Source: Prostheceraeus crozeri (taxonomy: Eukaryota > Platyhelminthes > Polycladida > Euryleptidae). Taken from it: a stretch of DNA of 64,000 nucleotides. This document shows positions 12,975 to 25,249 of this stretch, in pieces. The DNA lies in the NCBI GenBank assembly GCA_907163375.1, contig CAJQUW010006252.1, positions 62,001 through 126,000 on the forward strand. The letters are read 5' to 3'. A program made the translations under genes and the position numbers. Positions within the stretch are counted from its first letter, which is position 1, and every line of letters begins with the position of its first letter. Under the pieces are notes generated by a model. The model saw only the letters and a program-made list of their open reading frames with translations, was not told where the DNA came from and did not search any database.

Positions 12975-14137
12975 ATGGCGGAGGCCGAGGAAATGCTTTT
13001 CCTGAAATCGATGACCAGTGACACAAAAGGTTCAGCTACATTTCACGCCATGGAAGATTACTTTGAAGAGAATTGCCGTTTGCTAATGTTGTAGCTTGTG
13101 CGAATGATGGTGCGACTGCCATGATAGGAAGATAGAGACGGTTAATTGCCCTTCTGAAAAATATGATTCAATCTGTTTTGGCGGTCCGTTGTGCTGTCCA
13201 TGGACAAAATCCCGTCGGAAAACAAATGAACGAAAAACATTCTGAAAGTTTACAGATGGCAATAACGTCCATCAACAAAATCAAGGCCAAAGGAAAAAAT
13301 GAACTGATGTTTCGAAGGATGTGCCAGGAAAACAGTGAAGAGTTTGAAAGGCTGCTGTTACATACACAAGTGAGATTCCTTTCGAAATGAAAATGTTTAG
13401 AGCGGTTGCACGAAGTTTTTGAGACAGTACTTCAGTGTCTGGCCATTGTGGATGAAGGTCTACACGATTCATCGCGAGAGTCTCAAAAGGATGTCGCCTA
13501 AGTGGATGATATATTTCAGAAATTGAACGACCTGAACCTCCGCCTTCAAGGAGAAAACATCGATCTCATTCATACCAAAAACCACATTGCGAGTTTATGG
13601 TCAAGTTATCCCTGCTGAGGAAAAATATCCAAAGGAATGAATTACACCAGCTTCCCCGTCGAAACAAAGAAAATGTGAACACTGAAGATGTGGAAGTGTA
13701 TGCCGATCACATCAAGATCTTGAGCGAAGACTTTGAGTTGAGATTCGCTGACTTACTCCAAATAGATATAGCCACGATAGATCACCGATCCCTGTCCATT
13801 TCAAGTGGAATTGGCAAAACCCTTTTTACAAGAGGACATGATTGATTTGCAGCAGGATTCTGAAGTAATTGCATATTTTAAAACCAATGGCTATATTAAA
13901 TTCTGATCATTACTTGGAAGAATGAAGTATCCCAATGGCGAAGCTGAGCAGCTACTCGAAACTTTCCCATCGTCATACTTTGTGGAACAAGGCTTCAGTT
14001 CCGCTAGTTATATTTTTTCGAAATCACGAAACAGGCTCAACGTTCGTGACAAAGACGACTTGCGATTAAAACTGTTCAATATCGAGCCGAACATCAAGGG
14101 ACTTGTTTCGAAGCACCAACCTCAAGGAAGCCATTAA
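12975..14137 (+). pseudogene. hAT transposase fossil (ZBED5/FAM200-like)
   Basis: Forward-strand frames follow the order of a ZBED5/FAM200-type hAT transposase. MAEAEEMLFLKSM and FHAMEDYFEENC come first. ACANDGATAMIGR is the hAT CTxDGAxxMxG block with a catalytic Asp. AVRCAVHGQNPVGKQ and LLLHTQVRFLSK follow, the latter being the LLLHTEVRWLSKG block. The C-terminal dimerisation region has SSYFVEQGFSSASYIFSKSR and DLRLKLFNIEPNIKGLVSKH. At least three frameshifts or stops separate these blocks. A normal transposase of this type is about 600 residues, so much of the length is represented but broken. Confidence 0.8.
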
Positions 14138-15043
14138 TATCACACAAACAGACTAAGCTATATAGGCTAGTGAGTGATCACTGCCGTTTGTAAAAAGGCC
14201 TGCATGTAAGACTAAATGCAGCATCTGATAAACACTCTTGCTTTACTGATTGCATCAGTAATTCTTGAAGATTTTCGCTGTCGTTTTTATCAACTGATCA
14301 TTTATTTTCACGTAAATCATGGTAAAATTAGGCCTACATTCAAGCAGTTCCGATAAGAAGTGTCACTGCTACGGGCAATGTCACATTAGTTCGTTATATC
14401 CATTATTCGTATTAAAGGACCTATTTGCGGATGTTATTAAAATCGATTTTGAATTATTAAAATCGTGATGCTACATAGCTTCCACAATAATTTATTTATT
14501 GTACAAAAACAAAATCACATTTTCCTTAAATTCAGTTCTCAAGCATGTTTCATGCTCCCGACGATGATTGATCTACAGTGATTTCATTTCTTCATTACTT
14601 CAACATATAGCTTATCTGTTTGCAAAATTGTCTTCCAATGCGTATTTTTGTCCTAATAGATTGCCTAGTTTCAAAAGTTATCAAGCATTTCTTATTAGAA
14701 TCCATTGTTCTGCTAGCATTGCTACACTTGATTTTCTCTTGACTGCTAGGAAAAAAGAAATCAAATTTCTAGCTTGTAACATTTGACAACTAACAATTTT
14801 CTAGAGTTGCAGAAAGAGCATTACTTTCTGTTTTCACAGTAAAATTTCATTAAAAATGTCACGGTCCATGAGGCCGTGAATATTTTACAAACGAAATGAG
14901 ATATATCAATCAGTTCGATAAATCCGTGAATTCGTTTAACGTGTTAGACTGTACAACGCTTGTAGGTACTACTGCTAGGGAATGCTGCAGAAATGAGAGC
15001 ATGCAAAGGGGGAGGTTTGACCAAAAAAGGTTGAGAGACACTG
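14138..15043 (+). mobile_element. Probable 3' part and terminus of the hAT element
   Basis: Non-coding AT-rich sequence ends with AAAAAAGGTTGAGAGACACTG at 15023-15043, the reverse of the CAGTGxxTCTCAACC terminus common in hAT elements. It is followed by CTCTACAG (15044-15051), which fits the nTCTAnAn preference for hAT target sites. The matching 5' end was not found, so assigning this terminus to the transposase just upstream is an inference from position and orientation. Confidence 0.5.
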
Positions 15044-15084
15044 CTCTACAGCTCATTCCATCCTCTCAGTCTAAAGGTGTGCAC

Positions 15085-15265
15085 TTGTCTTCATCAATCA
15101 TCAGAAGGCTAAATCGTGAATATCACAAGATCGAACGTGAATGCAGGATTTTTGCATTACTGAGAATACAGACAGGCAATGTGATGTTCAAGAGACCCTT
15201 CAAGTTATACATCGACAAGAATAGTACTGTGACCTTGATTAAGCGGACAACCGCCAAAACCTATT
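15085..15265 (+). mobile_element. Ty3/gypsy-like RNase H fossil
   Basis: A short forward stretch reads REYHKIERECR and then FKRPFKLYIDKNSTVTLIK. It resembles the RNase H segment of Ty3/gypsy polyproteins (E.NYxxxEkECLA...GRPFkLyTDhxSL). It is an isolated, broken, old fossil directly beyond the hAT terminus. No LTRs or other parts are recognisable. Confidence 0.45.
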
Positions 15266-16926
15266 ATGTTACTGAATTCTTTCTGTAAACGAACGAGAAA
15301 ACCACATTTCGACCTTTTCTGTCACAACATCAATACATCGATTGTCTTCCAGTTCGCATGGTAAGTCTGTACAAACAAAAAGTACGTCAAGACCACTGGA
15401 ATGCAAATATAGCACCACTGTACAAAGAAACCTATCATTCTCATTGGCCTTATCAATATGGATGGAGTAGCGTTCACAATTTCTCTGATGTCACGTTAAC
15501 CCTGCACATCTAGTGTGTGGATAAAGCTCCTAAAAGTTCTCGAAATGCTCTTGAAATAAGAATTGTGAATTCTAGCGCAAAAGGCCTCAAATTATTCGCG
15601 TCACACTGAAAAATCAAGCTATCGCCACGTTCGCGCCGTAATCACCGCATATCATTAATCTTGATACATGATCGTTTTTGTACCCAATTGGAGCACTTAT
15701 CTAAATAACTACAGCGTGAAATCCGATGGAATTGAACACATGATCCTTCAACAGCACACATTTCTTGCTAGCGGAGTAAGAATCATCTCTGGAATGCATC
15801 TGAGGCATGATCTCTTTCCGCACACGACAAAACTGGATCACCTTTATGTCTCAGTCATGCAAATTTTGCTCAATAAAGTCGAATGTTGCTGTTTTTATGA
15901 AAAGGACCGTTTATATACTGTAAATGATGTTGCTAAGTTTACCACAATTAATTTTACACCGCGTGATTCAATAAGAAAGTCAAAGTCATAAATCAGAAAG
16001 TTAAAACAAGATAACTATTTTGTTGATGATGCTGGATGGTACTAATGGATTGATTGCAAAGCGACCAATTCTTCACACCTTCAATGACGTCATGAAATTG
16101 TAAATCCTCAAATGGATCTGTCAATTTATAGTTGTCGTGAATAAAATGATCGTCAGACAGAATAAATGTTGCAACGTTGAATAACATTTTTTATAAGAAA
16201 GAAAAGGTGAGTAGATATTAAATCTCTTATTCCAAACCCTGTCAACAGTGATCGAAGCATGGAAATGCGACATTCCATAATAAATCTAGGAAAACAGCGA
16301 TCGTGCATGTTGAAAATGCATGTTGCCTAGTGGAATGCGCTGACATGATAATACGCTGTGGGCAACCTGTGAATGAAAATTGTTGGGAAAATGATACCTT
16401 CTCAGTGTGCTGTGAAAAGACCAAAGATATTTAACACTACTTGTTTACATGGAAAAGACTCATAGCTATTCTCATTTTCTTTTGTACATGGTAAACCAGA
16501 TGTAATACATTCCTTTGTGCTGCAAGAACACGCAACCATGCACGCAACCATTGCATGACTTGGTTATTTGATTGCTCTAGAAATCTAACAACATTCACAA
16601 AGATAGGTGCAAGCTCAGCAGCATAAGTCGGATTTGATTGGAGGGCATCCGCGCATACTTCCATTGTTCTTCTTGGCTTCTGCAGGCTCCATCTCAGTTA
16701 GAAATACATACTGTCTTCATGTCAAATTCTTAGATTTAGATAGCAACCACAACTTTTCCCCATGTGTGTCCGCAGAAATTTGGAGATAGTGATGTGATGA
16801 CGCTGAATTGTCGCGTCTGTGTTCGACAATGAGGGAATCTTATTTTACTTTGGTAATTTCATTCCGTCCAATAAATTAACTTTTATGGCTTTCATTGTTT
16901 CTTCTGTCTAGTCTGTTACGTCACAC
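15266..16926. other. No recognisable gene
   Basis: Frames of 107 codons at 15668-15991 (+) and 75 codons at 16437-16664 (-) are the longest here. Neither has a motif I recognise. No repeats are visible. Confidence 0.35.
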
Positions 16927-17012
16927 TAGTGATAAAAATTTTCCGGAAAATTTTGAATCAAAATTTTCCGTGGAAAATTATGGTAAAATTGGAAAATTTT
17001 ATAAAATTTAAA
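16927..17012. repeat. Subterminal GGAAAATTTT repeats
   Basis: At least five copies of AAAATTTTCC or its inverse are packed into the first 85 bp of the outer element. The right end has a similar cluster at 31785-31815. Clustered subterminal repeats are typical transposase-binding sites in hAT elements; the role here is inferred. Confidence 0.6.
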
Positions 17013-18465
17013 GTTTTGATTTTTTTGATAGCTGCCCTATAATTTGAGCGCTTCCACTGCCGAGACAGCTACGTACCAATAAATTTGGTCTAAAACCCTT
17101 AATTTCATCATTATTTCGATTAAAGCGATCGTAGCAATGCGAGTTCCGTCCGCGGATTTTTGAATATTCCTTTGCCACAGTGGCTCTTTGTGCAATTTTG
17201 TTGGCATTTTTAATTGTCACACATACACCTTTTTGGATAACGTGAATCTTGCTTTACAATAGGGGTACAATTTCATGCAATGTGAAAGATCTGGAGCAAA
17301 AATAATGTACTTCATTTTGGAGTTTACTTATTAGCTTCAAAGTTTAGCTTTATTATGCAGCGTGGATCAGTGAAAGAAATTCTTCATGTGTTGATGAACA
17401 AGTGAAGTATAAGTACACAGTCCACGCAGCATTCAAGAGCGACCATTTTGGAAGACATAAGGACTGTAAAGTTGTTATATATTTGGTCACTAAAGATATC
17501 TGTGATGAGTAAAAGAATATCTATGATAGCCTCTAACTTCTGGCGCATTGTCTGATATCTTCGTTGAGGTTACACATCTTCCATTTCTAGTTCTGATGGT
17601 GCAGATCAATGTTAAGTGTGCAATCAACTCATTGCTCTAATGTATTTTTTTGGCGACATGTCCGCCATCTTTTTTAGTCAAGATGATTTTCAGAAATTCA
17701 CATTTACCAATTTCCAAAAGTTACTGTGCCTAAAATTTTTGGTAACAACTCAATTTTCCAATTGATTCCTATCCAAAATTCATCAGGCTTCTCATATTTT
17801 ATTCCAATTTTGCTGATGGACGTGTCATTTCTGAATGGTATGGTTTTACAGATGAAACAGTGGAGAAATTGCTTCATTTTGCGCTTAGATATTGTTTATC
17901 TACATATTTAAGATTGCATTTAATACAAATATTTCCTGGAAAGAGAAGAAAGGAATCCTTGCTTGCTTTTTTAGTAACATTTTTTGCCTAAGATGTATAT
18001 GCTACGTTTCCCATCACAGTGAAGGTCAACTCTGCGTGGTTGAAGCACGTGACCCTTCTGTGTGTCCTAAAACAACACAGCATGCCCTTATTTTAGCGAT
18101 GTCTTAAGTCACTGTGCGCAGAGTAACCAGCTGTTGGAAATTCCACCGTCATCATGAGAATTGAACCAGATGCTCCCACACAAGTAACTCGACGTTTACA
18201 CTTGTGACGTCATACTGAATCGTTGTCTGACTGTTGTTATTAACGAGTATAGCAGACAGCGACAGACAATGACTCAGTGAGACTGTGTGAACGACAGGCT
18301 GAATGGCGCATCGTGTTATAAATTTTGCTGTGGAAGAATCAATCTGACCGCGTAAATGGCGTCTGGTAAGTTGTTGTTAATGATAGTAGGTTCATTCAAC
18401 TTAAATCGTCAAATTTGCGAAACACCTAGTGAAAGGTTACTACATATAATACAGTTGATGTGAAC
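17013..18465. other. Left unique part of the outer element
   Basis: Small frames at 17008-17220 (-), 17726-17911 (+) and 17892-18107 (+) lack recognisable domains. No BED finger or hAT C-terminal block could be read on either strand. Confidence 0.35.
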
Positions 18466-19754
18466 GGGCTGGTTACAAACAACAAGCAAGGTCAGAATGA
18501 AAAATTGATAAAGTACAAGCATAGTCATAGCGTCCAAGATATTCACTCAATCAACGCAAACAACACCACAAACTAATGTCAATGATCACAAAGGATGCGC
18601 AATTCAGTCCCCATCCTCCTACATGCCCTGCAACGGACACAGCAGGCTCTCAAAGTTGACCTAATTTTTCGGATTTTACGAAATTTCACCATCTCCTCTA
18701 CTAATTTCAAGCATAGCCATAGCGTCCAAGATATTCACTCAATCAACGCAAACAACACCACAAACTAATGTCAATGATCACAAAGGATGCGCAATTCAGT
18801 CCCCATCCTCCTACATGCCCTGCAACGGACACAGCAGGCTCTCAAAATTGACCTAATTTCACGGATTTTACGAAATTTCACCATCTCCTCTACTAACTTC
18901 AAGCATAGCCATAGCGTCCAAGATATTCACTCAATCAACGCAACCAACACCACAGACTAATGTCAATGATCACAAAGGATGCGCAATTCAGTCCCCATCC
19001 TCCTACATGCCCTGCAACGGACACAGCAGGCTCTCAAAGTTGACCTAATTTCACGGATTTTACGAAATTTCACCATCTCCTCTACTAATTTCAAGCATAG
19101 CCATAGCGTCCAAGATATTCACTCAATCAACGCAACCAACACCACAAACTAATGTCAATGATCACAAAGGATGTGCAATTCAGTCCCCATCCTCCTACAT
19201 GCCCTGCAACGGACACAGCAGGCTCTCAAAGTTGACCTAATTTCACGGATTTTACGAAATTTCACCATCTCCTCTACTAATTTCAAGCATAGCCATAGCG
19301 TCCAAGATATTTACTCAATCAACGCAACCAACACCACAAACTAATGTCAATGATCACAAAGGATGCGCAATTCAGTCCCCATCCTCCTACATGCCCTGCA
19401 ACGGACACAGCAGGCTCTCAAAGTTGACCTAATTTTTCGGATTTTACGAAATTTCACCATCTCCTCTACTAATTTCAAGCATAGCCATAGCGTCCAAGAT
19501 ATTCACTCAATCAACGCAACCAACACCACAAACTAATGTCAATGATCACAAAGGATGCGCAATTCAGTCCCCATCCTCCTACATGCCCTGCAACGGACAC
19601 AGCAGGCTCTCAAAGTTGACCTAATTTCACGGATTTTACGAAATTTCACCATCTCCTCTACTAATTTCAAGCATAGCCATAGCGTCCAAGATATTTACTC
19701 AATCAACGCAACCAACACCACAAACTAATGTCAATGATCACAAAGGATGCGCAA
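18466..19754. repeat. Left inverted repeat: 192-bp satellite array
   Basis: A 50-bp unique tip (18466-18515) is followed by units starting at 18516, 18708, 18900, 19092, 19284, 19476 and a partial unit at 19668. The period is exactly 192 bp. Units differ at only a few positions, for example CATAGTCATAG in the first unit against CATAGCCATAG inside. The array ends in mid-unit at GGATGCGCAA, exactly where the right-hand array also ends. Confidence 0.95.
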
Positions 19755-22700
19755 TTTAGTTGTTGCCCCAGTAGTAGGAACGATCAGTTCTCTTTTGGTA
19801 TATCAAAACGGTTGTAGTGGTCGAAGGATGTCATTTCAAAAATGAAGATACAGAGAAAGATTCAAGTCATAATACTTTTTTTGGAGGTTACAGTGAGGAT
19901 GTGTTCTGGTGGACAAGGGATTGCAGTTATTTAGTTGTGTGTAAAGTCGGCATTTATTTCAAACGTGAAGGAAAGGAAGTCGGTGTATCAATAACGCACT
20001 TGTTCTAAGTCACAGCATAATTAAATTCATCTGACTGATATTTCTGATAATGTGAATTTAGCAGGGTTTTCATGGGAATTGATATTTGAATCCCCACCCT
20101 ACCGCATGCCCACAGAAAAACTTGTGGTCATCCTCACAGAATCCCTACACCCCCACAGGATAAGCCCTTAATTAATATGTTGCTCTTGTTCACACAGAAT
20201 GATTGATTCCAATATCTCCATTTCAGTGCAGCTTCTGCACAGAATTCAACGATCCGAAGGCCGTATTTGACTCCAGAGATGCGGAATGGGAGTCCTTGAC
20301 TGTCACCGACTGCGTATTATGACTTTTATGACTTTTCTTTGCTATCTTCGGTATAGGCCTATTGCTCTTTAAAATTGCAGCATTTTCTATCATTATTAAG
20401 CCTTGATTCTGACTTGCCACCTAGAAATTATTGTACCGAAAAGTTAACTAAATGCTCGTTTAAGCAAGGAATAGAGCCCGCTATGCACACGTATTTGACT
20501 AACAAATTTACATTTGCCAGAATCATTTGGTTGCATTGGCAGATAGGTGTTCTTTATCTATCTCGACTGATTCGTACGTTTTTGTCATCTGCTGCCAGCT
20601 TACACGTACAGTTTGCATAGGTTCTTCTCATTCCGCTTTTAATTCTTTAATGATTCATGACACATGACACCCTTTTTCCATAAAACTACCATAACGTAAT
20701 TTACCGTAAACGTGATTCTATCTCGAAATGCTTCTTTTTAATATTATGACGACATTGTCTTTATTTCTTTGCTTTTATAACAAATCGGTTATTGATCAGC
20801 TTGTGTTTTTCAAACTTCCTCTTTTACTCACTTTGGATTTTTGGTTCACTTACCCTAGTTATTGACCATGTCGATCCTATTTCATTTCGCTACAGGATTA
20901 TTTTAAAGGTACAATTTTTGCATTAATGTTCCCTTAAAGGAAACACATTTGCATAAAAATTCAACAGCTACATGTAGACTAAAGGAAACATGGCCTTATT
21001 AAATGTTGAGATCAAATATCAATACGAGTATGTGTTCAGTTCTGCACAACACTCGACCATTGCATAGGCATAGTGCGCAATTTTTATATTTCGCTATTTT
21101 GAAATTTTGATGTTTCTTATATTTGCCTTTTTACCGTTCGCTGTTTTGAGATTCGGTGTTATTGGGTTCACTAAGCAACCGGTCTACATGAAGTAAAATC
21201 AAACCTAGGCTTACATTACATCGTGTATGCATGTTGTGCGAAGGCTTCTCAAGAAATATACACACATTAATTTCAAAAGAACTATGCTTAAATTCATCGC
21301 TGTAGAAAATCGTGATTAAGTACAGCATGTTTCACAAAAGAAATCATGAATATTTATCAATATATCTATTGAAATTTTAACTGTTAGTTTATGTCTTGAA
21401 GGACCTTAATGTCCCCACAATATTTTCAGTCACCTGCTTTCCGTGTAGACTCGATTTTTACTGCAAAAAATTTTAAGTGCATTTATTTGGCTGTTTTGAC
21501 AGATTATATACGAGTTTCACGTGTTGCATTTGTGAGAATATAGTCCTGGGCTATCCTGTAAGTTGGTATTTGGAGTTCCTAATGTGAGGATTTTTCATTC
21601 GTTTGGTTGCTTATAGTGGTGCCATTTTCAAATAATAGGAAGTCAATCAACATACAAAGACAGGGTTGAACGTAAATAAAAAGTATTCATATGTTGCTAC
21701 ACTTCCAGTACTTCAAAATGGTCACTCTGTCACAAAAAGGCACCTGTCAAAAATTCTTATGTAGGCCTTCACTATATGTTTGCGGTCTACCAATGTGGGT
21801 TATAGCCATCTTTTATTGCTCAGTGGATCATGCCATGTTCATGTGTGAATATTCCCGTTTAATTTTCGTTAATTGAATTAATGCAGCAATCATTGACAAT
21901 TCTATCTCCATCAATGCCGATAAAGAAGTAAAATATCAAAGCGAGTTTGGCCTTTATGCATCTCAAGTCTAGAATTGTTTCGCAGTAGAAATCGACTATA
22001 TACACGTGGTGAAGGAAAAAAACTTTTAATTAATCTAATCTACTAATATATAGATTTTGCTGTTTCTCGACCACTCATGTCACCGAATTATTGCACAATA
22101 ATTGGGAGGATGTTGTTGACCCATTTGTGTATGATGATGAAATGCAGCACAATGAACCATTTATTGAGGTACACTTAAGTGTGCAGTTAAGGATGCCTAT
22201 CAGATGAAAGTGAAAGTTCTGACAAGTCGTGGAAAAGTGAAAAATCTGAGCTTTCATTATAACTATGACTGCAATGCGAGTAGATGGCTTACAGTTGAAT
22301 GATTTGGTGTGAGAAATCTTTATCACACTGTTCATATGTATCCGACGAAAATCATTCAACATTTTCATGTGTCTTGCTTTTTGGGCTGGACCCAACAGGT
22401 CTTCTATATCGTAATTAGTTTAAAATCTAGGTTGATAATGATTAATAGCATTGATCACGCAAGCTTAAATATATCACAAATAATTTTATCTGAGTTATTT
22501 ATACTATTAGAGCAAATATTTGCAAGTCTCCATTCGGCTCTGTAGTAAAAGAAACTTTCAGAATTCTTCCACTTCAGACGTCCTTGACACACCGGGAATC
22601 ATTATCATCCAAAATTATTGAACGTGTGTTGCTAATGGGAGAATGATCAGCATTGATATCTCATGCATTTTAAGTGGGAGATGGGTAGGCTGCGTGATAC

Positions 22701-23015
22701 TTTGTAATTCAACATCGAAGTTGATTGCGTGATATGATGTCAGTTCTGATTGCTTCTTGTGAATGTCAAAAATCTTCAGAATCCCCATAGAAGTGCTATG
22801 GGAGCTGTGGGGATGGCCTCAACAGCCATTCCCAGCCCATACCCACGGGAACCATGGAATTCAATGATGCTCTCTGTACTGCTGTTATTTGAATTAAGCT
22901 TTAATCAAAGTAAGGGAACCTTTTTGTTATGCATTTCTTGTTGCACGATAATATACTTTCCTGTACTTGGAATATATATCATCGGAATTATTCCCATTTA
23001 CGATGGGATCACACT
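19755..23015. other. Left interior of the MULE element
   Basis: About 3.3 kb between the left array and the end of the transposase. No clear second gene is present. A 63-codon frame at 19817-20008 (+) and a coherent acidic forward frame at 22049-22207 (containing NNWEDVVDPFVYDDE) are the only candidates for coding remnants, and neither is assigned. CCCCAC/CCCAC-rich words near 20085-20165 and 22780-22860 may mark the ends of another small transposon, but their inverted match is weak. Confidence 0.35.
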
Positions 23016-23810
23016 TTAGATGAGTTTCTTAACTGTAGAAGGATCTTTTATGTCATGCTTTTCCTTGTATTCTTCCTGCAGTGTATAGTCATTGAGATTC
23101 TTGGTAGCTCGAACTCTTCCGATTTGTTGTAACATAATGACCTCCTTGAACTTATCTATAAACTCTAAAACGTGGCATTTCTTGCCAAGGAAATATTTTA
23201 TGGTTCGCCTCTTGTGTATTATTTCTAAATAATTTGTCGATACCCATAGCTCTTAATTGAGACATACTGCTATCGATACAGCGACTTCCTTGATATTGGC
23301 GAAACCAATCAGAAAATGACTTTGGGTGGGTAATATTTAATTTCTTTTCATTTGTATCACACTCAGAATACAATAATACAATTGCAGCAATCGTGTAACA
23401 CTATCATCGGCATACGTAAAACCTTTCTTCTCATTAAATATGTCATTGATGATAGCTGTTCTGAATTTGATCGGATGACCTTTATTTTGTAGGTAACGCT
23501 AAATATTTTCTTGTACAAGGTGTTTCAAAAGTAGGCTAACAGTAGAAATTGGCCTTGAAAAGCTATGTCTTAATGGTATAGATTAATAAGCTATGTCATA
23601 ATAATCTTTTTCACGATGCCACAGATAGCTAATATGCCTTGTATTCGTAAGGGGCAAAAATTCAATACTCTTTGACATCGCGTAAATCATATTAAAATAT
23701 CTCATGATCTCCAGTGTTTTCATGCCTACATATTTCACTACAACCCAATTTGAATCTATACCGATCATGAGAAGTCGAATAACTATCCAACATCTATCAA
23801 AAAAAAATTA

Positions 23811-24109
23811 TTAGGAAACCATGTAAACAAGATAGTAGTTGTTTCAGTGTTACTGCGGAGAAGGAAGAACAGCTGACATTCGAATGTCCTCCGCGCCCCT
23901 CAGCCTGGTGCACGAAGACGCTGTCGTCAACACAAGACAGGGAGGCGAAGAAGGAAGAACAGCTGACATCCAAATGTCCTTCACCTTTGTTAATTCCAGC
24001 CTCCTCTTAGACCATCGTCAGAAGCTTCTGACGATGGCCTAGAGGAGGCTGAAATTAATAAAGGTATTAACATTAAAACAACTACCATTTTGTTTGCTTG
24101 GTTTCCTAA
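23811..24109. repeat. 299-bp fold-back inside the mariner-type element
   Basis: Outer arms of about 42 bp (TTAGGAAACCA at 23811 and its inverse ending at 24109) pair with each other. A second, near-perfect palindrome occupies 23990-24058 around GAAGCTTC. Inside there is also a 33-bp direct repeat (GGAAGAACAGCTGACAT at 23862 and 23953). The right half of the palindrome reads CTGACGATGGCC, then AGGAGGCTGAAA, then AATAAAGG. That order resembles the stem-and-GAAA arrangement of Penelope terminal repeats with hammerhead motifs. The same fold-back is present at 57488-57786 in copy 2, so it travels with the element. Confidence 0.8.
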
Positions 24110-24184
24110 CAAAAAAATGAACAAATGAATAACCAAGGCCTATTCAACATATCAAAAAATTAATCAACTTAAAGTTGCAAAAAT

Positions 24185-25249
24185 TCACGAACGCAAATGC
24201 TCAAAATGTCCACCATGGACATCGGCACATTCTTGTAGTCTTTCGGCCACACTGTGGCACACAGTTCTGCATAAGTTCCTGTCATCACTGATCTCTTGAC
24301 AGGCATCTGTGATGTAGGAGCGGAGTTGAGAAAGTGTGTGAGGTTTTCGTCCGTACACTTTCTCCTTTACAACGCCCCAAAAGAAAAAGTCCATCGGAGT
24401 TAGATCGGGAGAGCGAGGAGGCCAAAGGATGCTACCACATCTCCCGATCCACTTTCCTGGAAAAGTGTCATTCAGATAGCTTCTGACACTCACTGCAAAA
24501 TGCGTTGGTGCACCATCCTGCTGAAAGTACAGCTCATTGAAGTTGTTCAATGACTGCATCTCAGGAATCGCAAAGGATTGGAGCATTTGAAGGTACACCT
24601 CAGCCGTCACAGTTCTTTCAAAAAATACTGGCCCAATCACACCGTTGCTTGACATACCGGCCCAGACGGTTAAGCCAGGCTGGTTCAGCTCATTTGTTGA
24701 TACCATGTGCGGATTTTCAGGGAACCAGTAGACACAGTTATGTCTATTTACGTGACCTGATAGTTTGAAACTGGCTTCGTCAGACCAAACTATCTTGTCA
24801 AGCAAATCTGGGTTCTCCCGAATTTCCGACAACATGAGCACAGCAAACTGCAAGCGTCGTTCAGCATCATCCGGTAGAAGGTGCTGCAACAGTCTGGGTC
24901 GGTATGGTTTCAACTCAACTTTCCTCATCAGTCTCCAAGTAGAGCTTAGAGAAATGTCCAACTCCAATGAGGCTCTTCTTGTTGACTTCTTCGGACTTTG
25001 AACAAATGTTTGGGCCACTAGCTCCTCGTTTGATGTTATTGAAACTGATCGAGGGCGTCCTGACTTCGGTGCATTCTCTACCGAACCGGTCTTTTCAAAT
25101 TTATCTCGAATGCGATAAGTAGCAAATCTTGATGGAGGATTGCTGTGAAAGGCATCTCTCCATTCCATTCGCACCTTTTCAGCATTCTTGTTTTTCCAAA
25201 AGGATTTCAAAATCCATTTTCTCTGATCATCTTTTAGATGACCTGACAT
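24185..25249 (-). CDS. Tc1/mariner-type transposase (copy 1)
   Basis: A complete 354-residue transposase of the IS630/Tc1/mariner group, which cuts and pastes its own element between TA sites in the nucleus. Residues 1-55 form a helix-turn-helix (QRKWILKSFW, RIRDKFEKTGSV). A GRPR linker lies at 64-67 and a second helical DNA-binding part at 70-125. The catalytic domain has D157 (WSDEASF), D245 (FQQDGAPTHF) and D282 (WPPRSPDLTP), 36 residues apart for the last pair, against 34 in classical mariners. The start is the first ATG and gives the same N-terminus in both copies. The length is usual for the group (340-360). There are no stops or frameshifts, so the protein may be functional. It differs from copy 2 at residues 44 (T/I), 65 (R/H) and 249 (T/A). 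Confidence 0.95.
   Translation of the reverse strand: MSGHLKDDQRKWILKSFWKNKNAEKVRMEWRDAFHSNPPSRFATYRIRDKFEKTGSVENAPKSGRPRSVSITSNEELVAQTFVQSPKKSTRRASLELDISLSSTWRLMRKVELKPYRPRLLQHLLPDDAERRLQFAVLMLSEIRENPDLLDKIVWSDEASFKLSGHVNRHNCVYWFPENPHMVSTNELNQPGLTVWAGMSSNGVIGPVFFERTVTAEVYLQMLQSFAIPEMQSLNNFNELYFQQDGAPTHFAVSVRSYLNDTFPGKWIGRCGSILWPPRSPDLTPMDFFFWGVVKEKVYGRKPHTLSQLRSYITDACQEISDDRNLCRTVCHSVAERLQECADVHGGHFEHLRS

Noticed and set aside
18516-19754. Regularly spaced repeats resembling a CRISPR array
   Set aside because: The whole 192-bp unit is repeated without variable spacers, and the array is an arm of a eukaryotic transposon.
20061-22870. A further hAT element inside the MULE marked by CCCCACCC-rich ends
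   Set aside because: The two candidate ends match each other poorly in inverse orientation and no target duplication is seen.
23990-24058. Active hammerhead ribozyme in the mariner fold-back
   Set aside because: CTGACGA, a stem and GAAA are present, but the GUC-type cleavage site and stems I and III do not form.
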